From an uncultured Corynebacterium sp. (GTDB lineage: Bacteria > Actinomycetota > Actinomycetes > Mycobacteriales > Mycobacteriaceae): a stretch of DNA of 45,041 bases. Within the stretch, counting starts at the first letter, position 1, and each line of letters opens with the position of its first letter. Where the stretch lies: positions 1-45,041 of the forward strand of contig NZ_CAMIAN010000018.1 in the NCBI RefSeq assembly GCF_946221155.1, given 5' to 3'. The position numbers and the translations under genes were made by a program. Positions 1 through 6,990 of the stretch are shown in pieces. The notes beneath the pieces were generated by a model, which saw only the letters and a program-made list of their open reading frames with translations, was not told the origin of the DNA and ran no database searches.

Positions 1-184
1 CTTCGGGGACAGTGGGGAGGGCTGATGGTCGGGGCTGGTTTGGCTCACTGCGTCTGTATGTTTCCTCTTATGCGTCGGCGAATTAGGACGTCCATTGGGA
101 CAGTCATAGGGACATTCACAGTGTAATCCCCGAAATCGAACGATGAGCTGTGGGCTGTCTGGAGTAGTGCCTACACTGAGATCC
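1..184. other. Left-edge stretch with no convincing gene
   Basis: I see no recognisable gene. One plus-strand frame is open from base 1 to a TAA at 121-123, but it has no recognisable protein character. A short imperfect direct repeat (GGGACAGTCATA then GGGACATTCACA) lies near 98-121. The end of the stretch holds a possible -10 box, TACACT at 172-177, seven bases before the ATG at 185, which fits a leaderless start of the next gene. Confidence 0.4.
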
Positions 185-715
185 ATGAGCTACAAGGAAC
201 CGCAGCGCCCGGGCGAAAAGGATTACCTTGCGGGCTGGATGCCCGACGAGGATCCACACGATGGGCAGGTAGTGCGCACCTCCGGTGAACAGGATCTAGA
301 AGCCCGCCGGATTCGGCTGTCGAAGTACCGCCCGAGCACCGCGAAGAAGATCGCGGCCTGGCTGGCATTGATCCTGGGTGCGATGATGCTGTTCGGGATC
401 CTATCCGGCTCGATGGAGGACGTCGATGGAGGCCTGAAGATCCTCCTGGCTGTACTTTACTTCCTCATGTTTGCCGGACCGGCACTGTTTTGGATGTATG
501 CGAACAATCGCGACACCAAGGCGGTTCGGCAGTGGGCTGCCACGGAGTCCGGCTACCGGGAAGTGTGGGAATCCTTCGACTCGGCGACACAGTCCATCTT
601 CGCCCGGCCTTCACTGGCAGACGAGCTGCCATTGCTACCGAAGCGCCCTTGGCTGTGGATCTGGATCGCGGAGTTCGCGGTGATCGCTACTGCCGGTGCG
701 CTGACCCCTGCCTAG
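185..715 (+). CDS. Hypothetical membrane protein, three predicted helices
   Basis: This encodes 176 residues that I do not recognise. The first about 50 residues are polar and charged. Hydrophobic segments lie at roughly 56-74, 84-106 and 155-172, the last one ending almost at the C-terminus. A polar stretch of about 45 residues separates helices two and three. I chose the ATG at 185 rather than the in-frame ATG at 143 because TACACT at 172-177 is placed as a -10 box for a leaderless transcript starting at that ATG, and because the extra 14 residues look untranslated. No ribosome binding site supports either start, so this is a preference only. It converges on the minus-strand lipoprotein remnant that ends at 750. 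Function unknown. Confidence 0.6.
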   Translation: MSYKEPQRPGEKDYLAGWMPDEDPHDGQVVRTSGEQDLEARRIRLSKYRPSTAKKIAAWLALILGAMMLFGILSGSMEDVDGGLKILLAVLYFLMFAGPALFWMYANNRDTKAVRQWAATESGYREVWESFDSATQSIFARPSLADELPLLPKRPWLWIWIAEFAVIATAGALTPA

Positions 716-749
716 CGTTCGCCTGATCCGTGAAAGGCGCGGGGGAGTC

Positions 750-962
750 CTACTGGGGAGTGGCGATTGTGAGGTAGTCGAACCACATCTTTTGCTTCAG
801 GGCGAAGTCTGCCCCAAAGTCGTAATCGTTCGATTTTCCTACCTGACAAGTTAGAGTGCTGCCGTCCGAGCCCACGCGGCAGTCCATCGCATGAGTATCA
901 CCGGAATCGGGGTCAGTGACCGTGATGTTCGCATGGGGTACAGTACTACTTCGCTTTAGGGA
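750..962 (-). pseudogene. 3' remnant of the split lipoprotein gene
   Basis: Minus strand, open from just after a TGA (963-965) to a TAG at 750-752, with no start codon at its upstream end. It reads as the C-terminal part of a secreted protein: TVPHANITVTDPDSG, then a Cys pair (MDCRVG and LTCQVG), ending YLTIATPQ. Its beginning shares 17 of 18 bases, in the same frame, with the last codons of the lipoprotein at 4377-4880. Joining the two at the repeat gives an uninterrupted protein of about 223 residues whose tail fits the corynebacterial lipoproteins I remember (a TSCEFA-like segment, then a short strand and two cysteines). I therefore read this as the displaced 3' end of that gene, separated from it by an insertion. 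It has no visible way to be translated here. Confidence 0.7.
926..943. repeat. Direct repeat, left copy (possible att site or target duplication)
   Basis: TGTTCGCATGGGGTACAG matches TGTTCGCTTGGGGTACAG at 4385-4402 in 17 of 18 bases and in the same orientation. The two copies bracket the 3.4-kb region separating the two halves of the lipoprotein gene. On the minus strand both copies are read in the same codon phase (GTA CCC CAN GCG AAC). This is what a target duplication or an attL/attR pair would leave behind. Confidence 0.65.
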
Positions 963-1017
963 TCAATGCAGCCCACGTAGGCGTACCAAATACCACTGAT
1001 ACGGAGATCTCAAAGGC

Positions 1018-1480
1018 ATGACCATAACCTCGGCCCAGCTTGACGCTGTCATTGCCGCAACCCGCCACATCCCCGAATCAAACTTCACCGCCTACCGCGG
1101 TGGTTACCCCCAGGAGATCAGTACAGCCCTTATCGATGCTGTGTTCTCAATCCAGGCCCAATACGACTCCGCTACACCTGGCAAAGGCGTCAGGAACCGC
1201 GTGCAGGCCTTCCGTTCCGCGAATCCGAGTGCGATTAATAATCTGTCGGCACTGATCGACTTGGGCACTGAACACGTAGTGCAGATGATGGGGAAGGGAA
1301 AACCGGACGCCGCTTGAAAGCGGGGGCAGTACTTGAGGCTGCTGCCGGATACGTGGCTATCGGGGTGAACAATGCCACACGTCGATTGCCTCCGAGTATG
1401 CCTGGCTCGAGATATGAGGAAAGTCCGGGGAGTTCGCATCTCTTTCACGGCACGTCGCATCGCACCCCTCTCCCGGCCGC
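1018..1480 (+). pseudogene. Decayed DNA-glycosylase-like (HhH) gene, frameshifted
   Basis: An intact reading frame of 99 codons starts at ATG 1018, with AAAGG just upstream. Its segment YPQEISTALIDAVFSIQAQYDS resembles the N-terminal part of actinobacterial helix-hairpin-helix proteins of the endonuclease III/DNA glycosylase type, which I remember as about 200 residues long. The frame stops at 1315-1317, but the similarity continues in another frame from about 1302 (GRRLKAGAVLEAAAGYVAIGV), which places a frameshift in the G/A runs around 1290-1301. After about 1390 no single frame continues well; VRGVRIS near 1430 is in yet another frame. I read this as a decaying gene inside the inserted island. 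The family assignment is from memory and moderately uncertain; the frame break is visible directly. Confidence 0.5.
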
Positions 1481-1499
1481 TCACCTACTCCATATATAA

Positions 1500-1665
1500 G
1501 AAGAACAGATATAGCGCTGAATAGACTGTCGACAAACAGCCATGCAGAATAAGTTCAGGAACCTTCCTGCATATTTACAAGATTTCCCAACTATTCAACC
1601 ATTTTTCATCCCCAAAGGAACTATCTTGCGCTAAGTTCATTTCTAACCATTCACCACAGCGAAAG
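1500..1665. other. AT-rich leader upstream of the LGFP-PLA2 gene
   Basis: This intergenic stretch is clearly richer in A and T than its surroundings. It contains a bulged inverted repeat at about 1542-1572: ATGCAG, then AGGAA, a two-base loop and TTCCTGCAT. I cannot pick a convincing promoter, although the stretch must carry one if the downstream gene is expressed. The hairpin could be a regulatory leader structure or chance. Confidence 0.3.
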
Positions 1666-3222
1666 ATGACCCAACATGGCCAGACCATCTCGCACTATCA
1701 CTACTCTCTATTCGCCCTCACCCTCGGCATCGGCTTCACCCCCACCGTGCAAGCTCAGCCCGCACAACCACCAGCAGCCGCCAGCACACCAGGCGACAAC
1801 AACGCCGATTACGTCGCACCCGGGCGCGAAGATCTCGAACCGGCAGAACCAGGCTTCGACGACAACAACGTAGATAACCAAGCGGGCAAAAACTGGCACC
1901 CCACCATCAACCCCAAAAGCAAAGTCATCCCAGGACAGATGCGTTCCGATAAAGAAGAAATCCCTGGTGGTTTCACCAAGGAACAGGCCAACCGCGCCGA
2001 GGTCCAAGAAGCTAAAGAACAGGCCACACAGGCACGCTCTGGGATCCAGACTTTTGCCGTTGTCGATACGTGCCGAACGTACTGGCCCAGCCCGTTCAAG
2101 GTCTGCGGAAAGATCCGCGAAAAGTACGACTCCCTCGGCGGACCACAAAGCTTCCTAACCTGGCCAAAATCCGACGAACTGAAGGTTCCCGATGGTGTGG
2201 GGCGCCGCAACGAGTTCGTCAACGGATTCATCTACTGGCACCCTAATACCGGTGCTCATTCGATCACCACGCACTTCTCTGTCGCTTGGGCACGTATCGG
2301 ATGGGAACGTGGACCGCTAGGTTACCCCACCACTGACGAATTTGGCCTGTCTGGCAGTATCGGGCGTAAGCAATCCTTCGAGCACGGCCACATCTACGGC
2401 TCATTGGCAGGACTGGCCACAATCCACGGGGCGATCTACGACAAGTGGGCGCAAACCGGGGCAGAAAAAGGCCCGCTTGGCTACCCCACAGGTGATGAAA
2501 CAAAAACCCCTGACGGCATCGGACGGTTCCATAATTTCACCCGCGGGAAGATCTACTGGCACCCACAATATGGAGCACATAGCGTTGTGGGAGCACAGCA
2601 GTTGATCTGGGAAGCGAGCGGACGTGAGCAAGGTATCTATGGATACCCTACTTCCGAACAATTTTTGGACAGTAAAGGAAATGTTGTTCAAAACTTCTCA
2701 AAAAGTCGACTGGATCTAAGTGTGTACCTAGGAAACACCGCCACTACACGAGTGGGAGAGAAGCTACTTAACGATAAACTAGTTGCTCTTTATCCTGAGT
2801 TGGCCAGTGGGGGGGGGAATGCGGAGATAGGCGCACGAAATGTCCTTGTCGCCAATGTAGAAACTAGAGATTCTCGTGTAGTGGGCGGAAAAGAGGTAGT
2901 GAAAATCATTCCAGTCCCTAGCTACTATTTATATGACTGGCATAGAGGAAATCTAAACGACTACTGCACATCTAGCCCTGATGAATACTCTGGAGGAGTA
3001 AAGAATGCAGATTTCAGAGGGCCTTGCGCTATTCATGATATGTGCTACCAGGCTGTTTCTCGAGGAGAAAGGACCCAATCATTTTGTGATGAAAGGTTCC
3101 ACTTGCAGCTATTGCTAACCTGCGAAGGTGTATACTCACGATACAGTGTAGATAGGTATCGGTGCGGAAATGTAGCCCAGGTTTACTATCAAGTCGTAAA
3201 GAATGCTCCTCATGATTTTTAA
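1666..3222 (+). CDS. Secreted LGFP-repeat protein with C-terminal phospholipase A2 domain
   Basis: 518 residues. Layout: a hydrophobic stretch at 14-30 ending VQA (signal-like); an Asp/Asn/Pro-rich region to about 130; four LGFP repeats at about 148-350 (ERGPLGYPTTDEF, EKGPLGYPTGDET and so on), which in corynebacteria bind the cell envelope; a linker with three glycines at 382-384; and a prokaryotic phospholipase A2 domain at about 420-513. The PLA2 part aligns by eye with the Streptomyces secreted enzyme: YDW, DYCTSSPD, PCAIHDMCY with catalytic His457 and Asp458, CDERF with Asp475, and YYQVVKN. Six cysteines (433, 454, 460, 474, 486, 500) could form three disulfides. Expected activity is release of a fatty acid from phospholipids outside the cell. 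From about base 2640 the DNA is visibly more AT-rich than the LGFP part. The first residues carry no positive charge, unlike a normal signal peptide; a frameshift there is possible (see findings). Confidence 0.8.
   Translation: MTQHGQTISHYHYSLFALTLGIGFTPTVQAQPAQPPAAASTPGDNNADYVAPGREDLEPAEPGFDDNNVDNQAGKNWHPTINPKSKVIPGQMRSDKEEIPGGFTKEQANRAEVQEAKEQATQARSGIQTFAVVDTCRTYWPSPFKVCGKIREKYDSLGGPQSFLTWPKSDELKVPDGVGRRNEFVNGFIYWHPNTGAHSITTHFSVAWARIGWERGPLGYPTTDEFGLSGSIGRKQSFEHGHIYGSLAGLATIHGAIYDKWAQTGAEKGPLGYPTGDETKTPDGIGRFHNFTRGKIYWHPQYGAHSVVGAQQLIWEASGREQGIYGYPTSEQFLDSKGNVVQNFSKSRLDLSVYLGNTATTRVGEKLLNDKLVALYPELASGGGNAEIGARNVLVANVETRDSRVVGGKEVVKIIPVPSYYLYDWHRGNLNDYCTSSPDEYSGGVKNADFRGPCAIHDMCYQAVSRGERTQSFCDERFHLQLLLTCEGVYSRYSVDRYRCGNVAQVYYQVVKNAPHDF
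2809..2817 (+). repeat. Run of nine G between the LGFP and PLA2 parts
   Basis: Bases 2809-2817 are GGGGGGGGG and encode exactly Gly382-Gly384. A gain or loss of one G by slippage would put the PLA2 domain out of frame while leaving the signal region and LGFP repeats intact. Runs of this length are uncommon inside genes and are a known basis of phase variation in other bacteria. Confidence 0.8.
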
Positions 3223-3234
3223 GGAATAATTAAT

Positions 3235-3624
3235 TTGATAAAGCGCATTCTCTTCTTGCCGATTATTGAACTTATTCTTATTTCTCTGTCCTTGTTTGGC
3301 TTATCAAGATGGATCATAATGCCTTTTTATGACCCATCTTACGGTACGGAGAGCCAGTTTTTTGATTCCTTCAATCAATCTCTTGTAATAATCTCGGCAA
3401 TTTCTGCCCTTTTGGGCATTTTTCTTGCGGTAATTGTCCCAAATAAAATCGCTACAGGGTGGGCGATCATTGCCGCTGGAGCGGTGGCTGTCGTACTTGT
3501 TAAAAGCATGGAAGACAATAGCCCTAACATTGGCGGAGGTCTCATATTTTTAGTCGGCGAAGTCCTCCTGTTGGCAGGGTTCTCCATGGTCGTTAGGTTC
3601 TATTTGATTTCTCTATTAAGATAA
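3235..3624 (+). CDS. Small four-helix membrane protein paired with the PLA2 gene
   Basis: 129 residues from a TTG start, 12 bases after the PLA2 stop, with AAGGA upstream; the two genes are almost certainly co-transcribed. Hydrophobic segments lie at about 4-23, 48-69, 73-90 and 101-125, so nearly the whole protein is membrane. I recognise no family. It shares the low GC content of the PLA2 domain and differs in composition from the housekeeping genes, which suggests the two arrived together. Position directly behind a secreted membrane-attacking enzyme makes an immunity or protective role an attractive guess, but nothing in the sequence proves it. Confidence 0.65.
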   Translation: MIKRILFLPIIELILISLSLFGLSRWIIMPFYDPSYGTESQFFDSFNQSLVIISAISALLGIFLAVIVPNKIATGWAIIAAGAVAVVLVKSMEDNSPNIGGGLIFLVGEVLLLAGFSMVVRFYLISLLR

Positions 3625-3642
3625 TCCATACTGTTTGACTGC

Positions 3643-3651
3643 TGCTATAAT
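3643..3651 (+). promoter_or_regulatory. Extended -10 promoter motif, TGCTATAAT
   Basis: TGC followed by a perfect TATAAT at 3646-3651 forms an extended -10 element reading to the right. No intact plus-strand gene follows; transcription would run antisense through the broken recombinase gene. No good -35 box lies 16-18 bases upstream. It may be real, or a by-product of the local AT-richness. Confidence 0.3.
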
Positions 3652-3699
3652 AGGTCAGATTATCCAAGTCCGCTATCGATATGATCGACCTGACCATGG

Positions 3700-4360
3700 T
3701 CTCCTTAAGCAAATCCGTAGTTCGCGTTGGCTTGCCAAAGCGGCTATACAGCGTTGTTCGCCCTACCTTCAAAACGTCGTGCGACTTCCGCTTTCGGTAC
3801 ACCAGCATCCACCCATGCATGCGCCTGATCAACCTGCTCCGCAGTAAGCGCGCGGGCACGACCTTTGTACACCCCTCGCTCGAGCAATCCCCTCGGCTTG
3901 ACGCTCCCTAATGATTGAACGTTCAAATTCCGCCACCAAACCCAGCAGCCCGAGCATCAGCTTGGCGATCGGGGTGGAGTCCTTCGAGTAGATCTGTCCC
4001 TCCTTGAGGAACTCCACCGACACCCCTTTGCTGACTAACTCGTCAACAATGGCATACAGATCCGTTAAGGACCGCGCGCACCGATCCATCGACGGCGACC
4101 ACAAGCTGATCCCCCGCACGGACATACCGCATCGCTTCATCAAGACTAGGCCACTTTCGTGAACCACCACTAGCCCTATCTGTGTAATAGGTGAAGACCT
4201 TCTCCGCCTTGAGTTGCTCAATCTGGCGATCAAGATTCTGATCTTTCGAGCTCACCCGGGCATAACCCACCTTTTGCCCCGAGATCACACCCAACTGTTC
4301 CGTGATCTCTAGAGGCAGTGACGGTTCTGTTCCGTTAGTCATGGAGCCAACCCTAGCCAA
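3700..4360 (-). pseudogene. Serine recombinase/resolvase, three frameshifts
   Basis: Minus strand. Once the breaks are repaired, the pieces read as a Tn3-type resolvase: GYARVSSKDQNLDRQ (catalytic Ser region), SGGSRKWPSLDEAMRYVRAGDQLVV, then in a second frame MDRCARSLTDL, VSVEFLKE and AEFERSIIRERQAEGIA, then in a third frame ERGVYKGRARALTAEQVDQA, then in a fourth stretch VGRTTLYSRFGK (the helix-turn-helix). The breaks lie near 4092 (one extra base), near 3880 and near 3763. The normal MDRLARS motif has also lost its Leu. The gene is therefore dead. It starts only 25-45 bases from the right-hand 18-bp repeat, as expected for a recombinase beside its own attachment site. Confidence 0.85.
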
Positions 4361-4376
4361 CAGGAAATCTTGTCAT

Positions 4377-4880
4377 TCACAAAGTGTTCGCTTGGGGTAC
4401 AGCCGTCACGTTAGGGTTGCTAGACCTATAGGCGTAGGTGGGTTTCAATGCCTCTGCGTAAATCGCATCAGCGAACTCGCATGATGTTTGGAGAGGAACG
4501 CTGATCTCAGCGCCATTTGCAGTGACCCCGCAGTCATTTCGCGGGTAAGCACTTCCCCCGTTGGAAGAGGGACGTTTGCGTTTGCCTCGCGTCGGCTCAG
4601 CTGCGCGGTTGTTGCTTTCTGTGGCAGAGCTGTGACCGGAACCGTGGTTTGAAGCCGGTGGGGTGGGGTTGGGGCCGGACTTCTTGGTGGACTTAGCGCG
4701 TGTGGTTTCGTCTGCCTTGTCGTCCTTTTTAGAGGCCTCACCCTTAGCTGCCGAATTCTGCTGTGCAGAGGCGTTGGCGGCGCTGCCTGAGTCGGCGGCA
4801 TCGTTGGAATCTTCAGATCCGCAGGCGCTTAACCCCATCGCGGCGACGGTGAGTGGGGCTAGGGCAGATATACGCTTCAT
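4377..4880 (-). pseudogene. Lipoprotein gene, 5' part, cut off by an insertion
   Basis: 167 codons with an intact start: AAGGA eight bases before the ATG at 4880. The N-terminus is a lipoprotein signal with lipobox LSAC (Cys20), followed by a long Ser/Ala/Lys/Asp-rich linker (about 21-110) and the beginning of a small folded domain (CGVTANGAEISV, TSCEFADAIY). It stops at 4377-4379 with QANTL, directly beyond the 18-bp repeat, while the missing tail is at 750-962. The truncated product could still be made and lipidated, but would lack the second half of its domain and its last two cysteines. I therefore class it as disrupted rather than as a normal gene. Confidence 0.75.
4385..4402. repeat. 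Direct repeat, right copy (possible att site or target duplication)
   Basis: TGTTCGCTTGGGGTACAG pairs with the copy at 926-943, differing only at 4392 (T instead of A). It lies within the last codons of the 5' lipoprotein piece, just upstream of the recombinase start. The reading frame of the lipoprotein passes through both copies in the same phase. Confidence 0.65.
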
Positions 4881-4925
4881 GAAAACGTCCTTAAGTAAAG
4901 GAATGAGTCGTATTAATGAAGAAGC

Positions 4926-4941
4926 CTAGCGCTTCCGCTAG
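4926..4941. terminator. Short hairpin overlapping the oxidoreductase stop codon
   Basis: CTAGCG, a four-base loop, and CGCTAG form a perfect 6-bp stem over the TAG of the minus-strand oxidoreductase. On the minus strand only a broken pyrimidine run (GCTTCTTC) follows, so termination would be weak. Confidence 0.3.
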
Positions 4942-5876
4942 TCATTCACAGTGAGAACGACCTTTCCCAGCGCGTGGCCCGACTCGACCTCCTCGTAGCC
5001 CTCGGCGGCAGCGCTGAAAGGAAGCTCTTTGCCGATCACCGGGCGCATCGCGCCGTCCGCCACCAAGCGGGCCAGTTCCGCGAAGCGCTCTTGCGTGCGG
5101 ACTCGAGTAATGCCACTGCTGCCCAGGCGAGTGGCCAATTGCTTGTCTGCGGCGCTGCGGATCGCGCCCTCCGGCGCAAGATGTGCCAGTCCCTTCAGGA
5201 CTTCGCCACCAACCAGATCCAGGATCCCGTCGACCGGCGGAACGGTAACGTGGGAACCGGTCTTGCCCAGCTCCGTAGTATCCATAAACCGCGTGCCCAG
5301 ACGCTCTACCAGCATCTTCTTGCGGGCGCTGGCGATGCCGATGACCTCAATGTCAAAATGCCGCGCCAACTGCAACGCATGTGTTCCCACGCCGCCGCCT
5401 GCGCCGATCACCAGCAGGCGGGCGCCCTCATCCGGCCAGGTTTCCAGGTCGTGCAATTCTGCCAAAGCGTCGTAGGCGGTCCCGGCAGCCGCGGGCAGGC
5501 AGGCGGCATCCGTGGCCTCTACACCGCTGGGGATAGCTGCGGTCGAGGTGGCGTCCAAAAGAACAAAGGAATCACTTGCAGCACCAGTGCCGGAGAAAGC
5601 CGACCCGAAGACGTGATCACCTGGCGAGAAACCGGTGGAAGGGTCGGCTTCGACGACGATACCGGCGGCCTCGCGGCCCATGGCCATGGGGAAGGAGACC
5701 GGGAAGGAACCCTGGCGCTGGCCGTTCCGCACTTTAATATCGCCGGGGTTCAAGCTAATCGCCGTGGGACGAATCAGCACGCTGCCGGGCTGCCAGGTGA
5801 GGTCGGCAACGTCGAGGAAGCGGGTGACCTCGGGGCCGCCGAAGGATTCAAAGCCGAAGATACGCATGAACCCCAT
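4938..5876 (-). CDS. Zinc-independent NADP-type oxidoreductase (quinone oxidoreductase family)
   Basis: 312 residues, the normal size for the medium-chain dehydrogenase/reductase superfamily. The N-terminal catalytic domain holds SLNPGDIKVRNG and PMAMGREAAGIV. The cofactor domain has the nucleotide-binding loop AGGGVG at 159-164. The cysteines and histidines of zinc alcohol dehydrogenases are missing, which points to the quinone oxidoreductase branch, using NAD(P)H on quinones or reactive carbonyls; the true substrate cannot be told. The start may be the ATG at 5876 or the ATG at 5867, which has GGGG just upstream. It begins 12 bases after the stop of the BASS transporter and is probably in one operon with it. 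Confidence 0.8.
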   Translation of the reverse strand: MGFMRIFGFESFGGPEVTRFLDVADLTWQPGSVLIRPTAISLNPGDIKVRNGQRQGSFPVSFPMAMGREAAGIVVEADPSTGFSPGDHVFGSAFSGTGAASDSFVLLDATSTAAIPSGVEATDAACLPAAAGTAYDALAELHDLETWPDEGARLLVIGAGGGVGTHALQLARHFDIEVIGIASARKKMLVERLGTRFMDTTELGKTGSHVTVPPVDGILDLVGGEVLKGLAHLAPEGAIRSAADKQLATRLGSSGITRVRTQERFAELARLVADGAMRPVIGKELPFSAAAEGYEEVESGHALGKVVLTVND

Positions 5877-5888
5877 GGTAGGGGTCCG

Positions 5889-6851
5889 CTAGTTCTTGGC
5901 GAAGCGGCGCATAAGGAAGGTGAACAGAGCGCCGGAGATGTTGTGCCACACGGCGGCGACCGCACCAGGAATCGCGGCCTCCGGGGCCCAGTACTTGCCC
6001 GACATGCCAGAGGCCAGACCAGCGGACTGTGTGGCGACCTCGATGGCGGTGGTGCGGCACACGGCGGGAGATTCACCGGTGGCGCGGGCGGCGAAGTACC
6101 CCAGGATGTATCCGATTGTGTTGTGGATGATGACGGCAACCAGGACGGTTATGCCGATGTTCATCAGGGTCTCCGAGGACTTAGCCACTGCAGGGAAGAC
6201 CACGCCACCGATGGCGATGATGGGCAGCCACGGCAGGACCGGCAGCAGGAACTGAACGATGCGGTCGAAGATCACACGGATAACCAGGCCGCCGATGACG
6301 GGTAGCAGCACGGTCTGAACCAAGCTCCACGCCATGGACTTGCCATCGACCGGGGTTTCCTCGCCGGCGAGCAGCAGCATGATCACTGGGGTGACGATTG
6401 GGGACAGGATCGTGGAAACGGAGGTCATGGTCACAGACAGGGCGACGTCGCCCTTTGCCAGGTAGGACACCACGTTGGAGGTGGTGCCACCAGGGACGGA
6501 CCCCAGCATCAGCAGGCCGATCGCAAGCATAGGGTTCAGTCCCAACAGCTTGGCCACTGCCACCGCGCCCAGCGGCATGATGACGAACTGTGCAAGCACG
6601 CCGATGAAGATCGGCATGGGGCGCTTGATGACCAGTACGAAGTCGGGCAGCGTCAGCGTGAGGCCCATGCACAGCATGATGATGGCGATCATCGTGGAGA
6701 TGTGCGCAGCCAGGGGAGTGAAGGTGCCCGGGCTGGCCAGAGCGAGGCCAGCGCCGATCAGGATGAATGCGGGGAAGGCCCACACGGCAATGGTGGCGGA
6801 GCGTTCCTCAGAGGCATTGGTGGCATGGGGGTTCTTCTCTTCGGTCATCAT
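5889..6851 (-). CDS. Bile acid:sodium symporter (BASS) family transporter
   Basis: 320 residues, about nine to ten hydrophobic segments. The family signature is clear: GSVPGGTTSNVVSYLAKGD followed by VALSVTMTSVSTILSP, and near the end IEVATQSAGLASGMS. Bacterial members carry organic acids such as pantoate, pyruvate-like acids or sulfated compounds with sodium; the substrate here is unknown. The ATG at 6851 is supported by a perfect TATAAT on the minus strand (6858-6863) placed for a leaderless transcript. It is the first gene of a likely two-gene operon with the oxidoreductase. Confidence 0.85.
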   Translation of the reverse strand: MMTEEKNPHATNASEERSATIAVWAFPAFILIGAGLALASPGTFTPLAAHISTMIAIIMLCMGLTLTLPDFVLVIKRPMPIFIGVLAQFVIMPLGAVAVAKLLGLNPMLAIGLLMLGSVPGGTTSNVVSYLAKGDVALSVTMTSVSTILSPIVTPVIMLLLAGEETPVDGKSMAWSLVQTVLLPVIGGLVIRVIFDRIVQFLLPVLPWLPIIAIGGVVFPAVAKSSETLMNIGITVLVAVIIHNTIGYILGYFAARATGESPAVCRTTAIEVATQSAGLASGMSGKYWAPEAAIPGAVAAVWHNISGALFTFLMRRFAKN

Positions 6852-6857
6852 GTGACC

Positions 6858-6879
6858 ATTATATGAGACGGAAGTCTCA
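6858..6879 (-). promoter_or_regulatory. Leaderless promoter with palindromic operator
   Basis: On the minus strand TATAAT (6858-6863) is followed by six bases and then the ATG at 6851, so transcription should begin at the start codon. Directly upstream of the -10 box is a perfect inverted repeat, TGAGAC-GGAA-GTCTCA (6864-6879), filling the spacer where a repressor would block RNA polymerase. The regulator is not encoded beside it. Confidence 0.6.
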
Positions 6880-6990
6880 AAATATGAAATTCGCGGGATG
6901 AGCCTGCCGTGAAAGGGGGGTGAGGCGACGGGTTAGAGTGGTTCTCACAACCCTGCGCGGCCAGGCTTGAATGAAGAGAAGGAGAGACCA

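Noticed and set aside
4974..6305. A 443-codon plus-strand frame
   Set aside because: It lies opposite two well-recognised genes (oxidoreductase, BASS transporter) and reads as a shadow frame rich in Gly, Arg and His.
5889..6851. Arsenite transporter (Acr3) as identity of the BASS-type gene
   Set aside because: Acr3 belongs to the same superfamily, but the motif GSVPGGTTSNVV fits the bile acid:sodium symporter branch, and there are no ars genes beside it.
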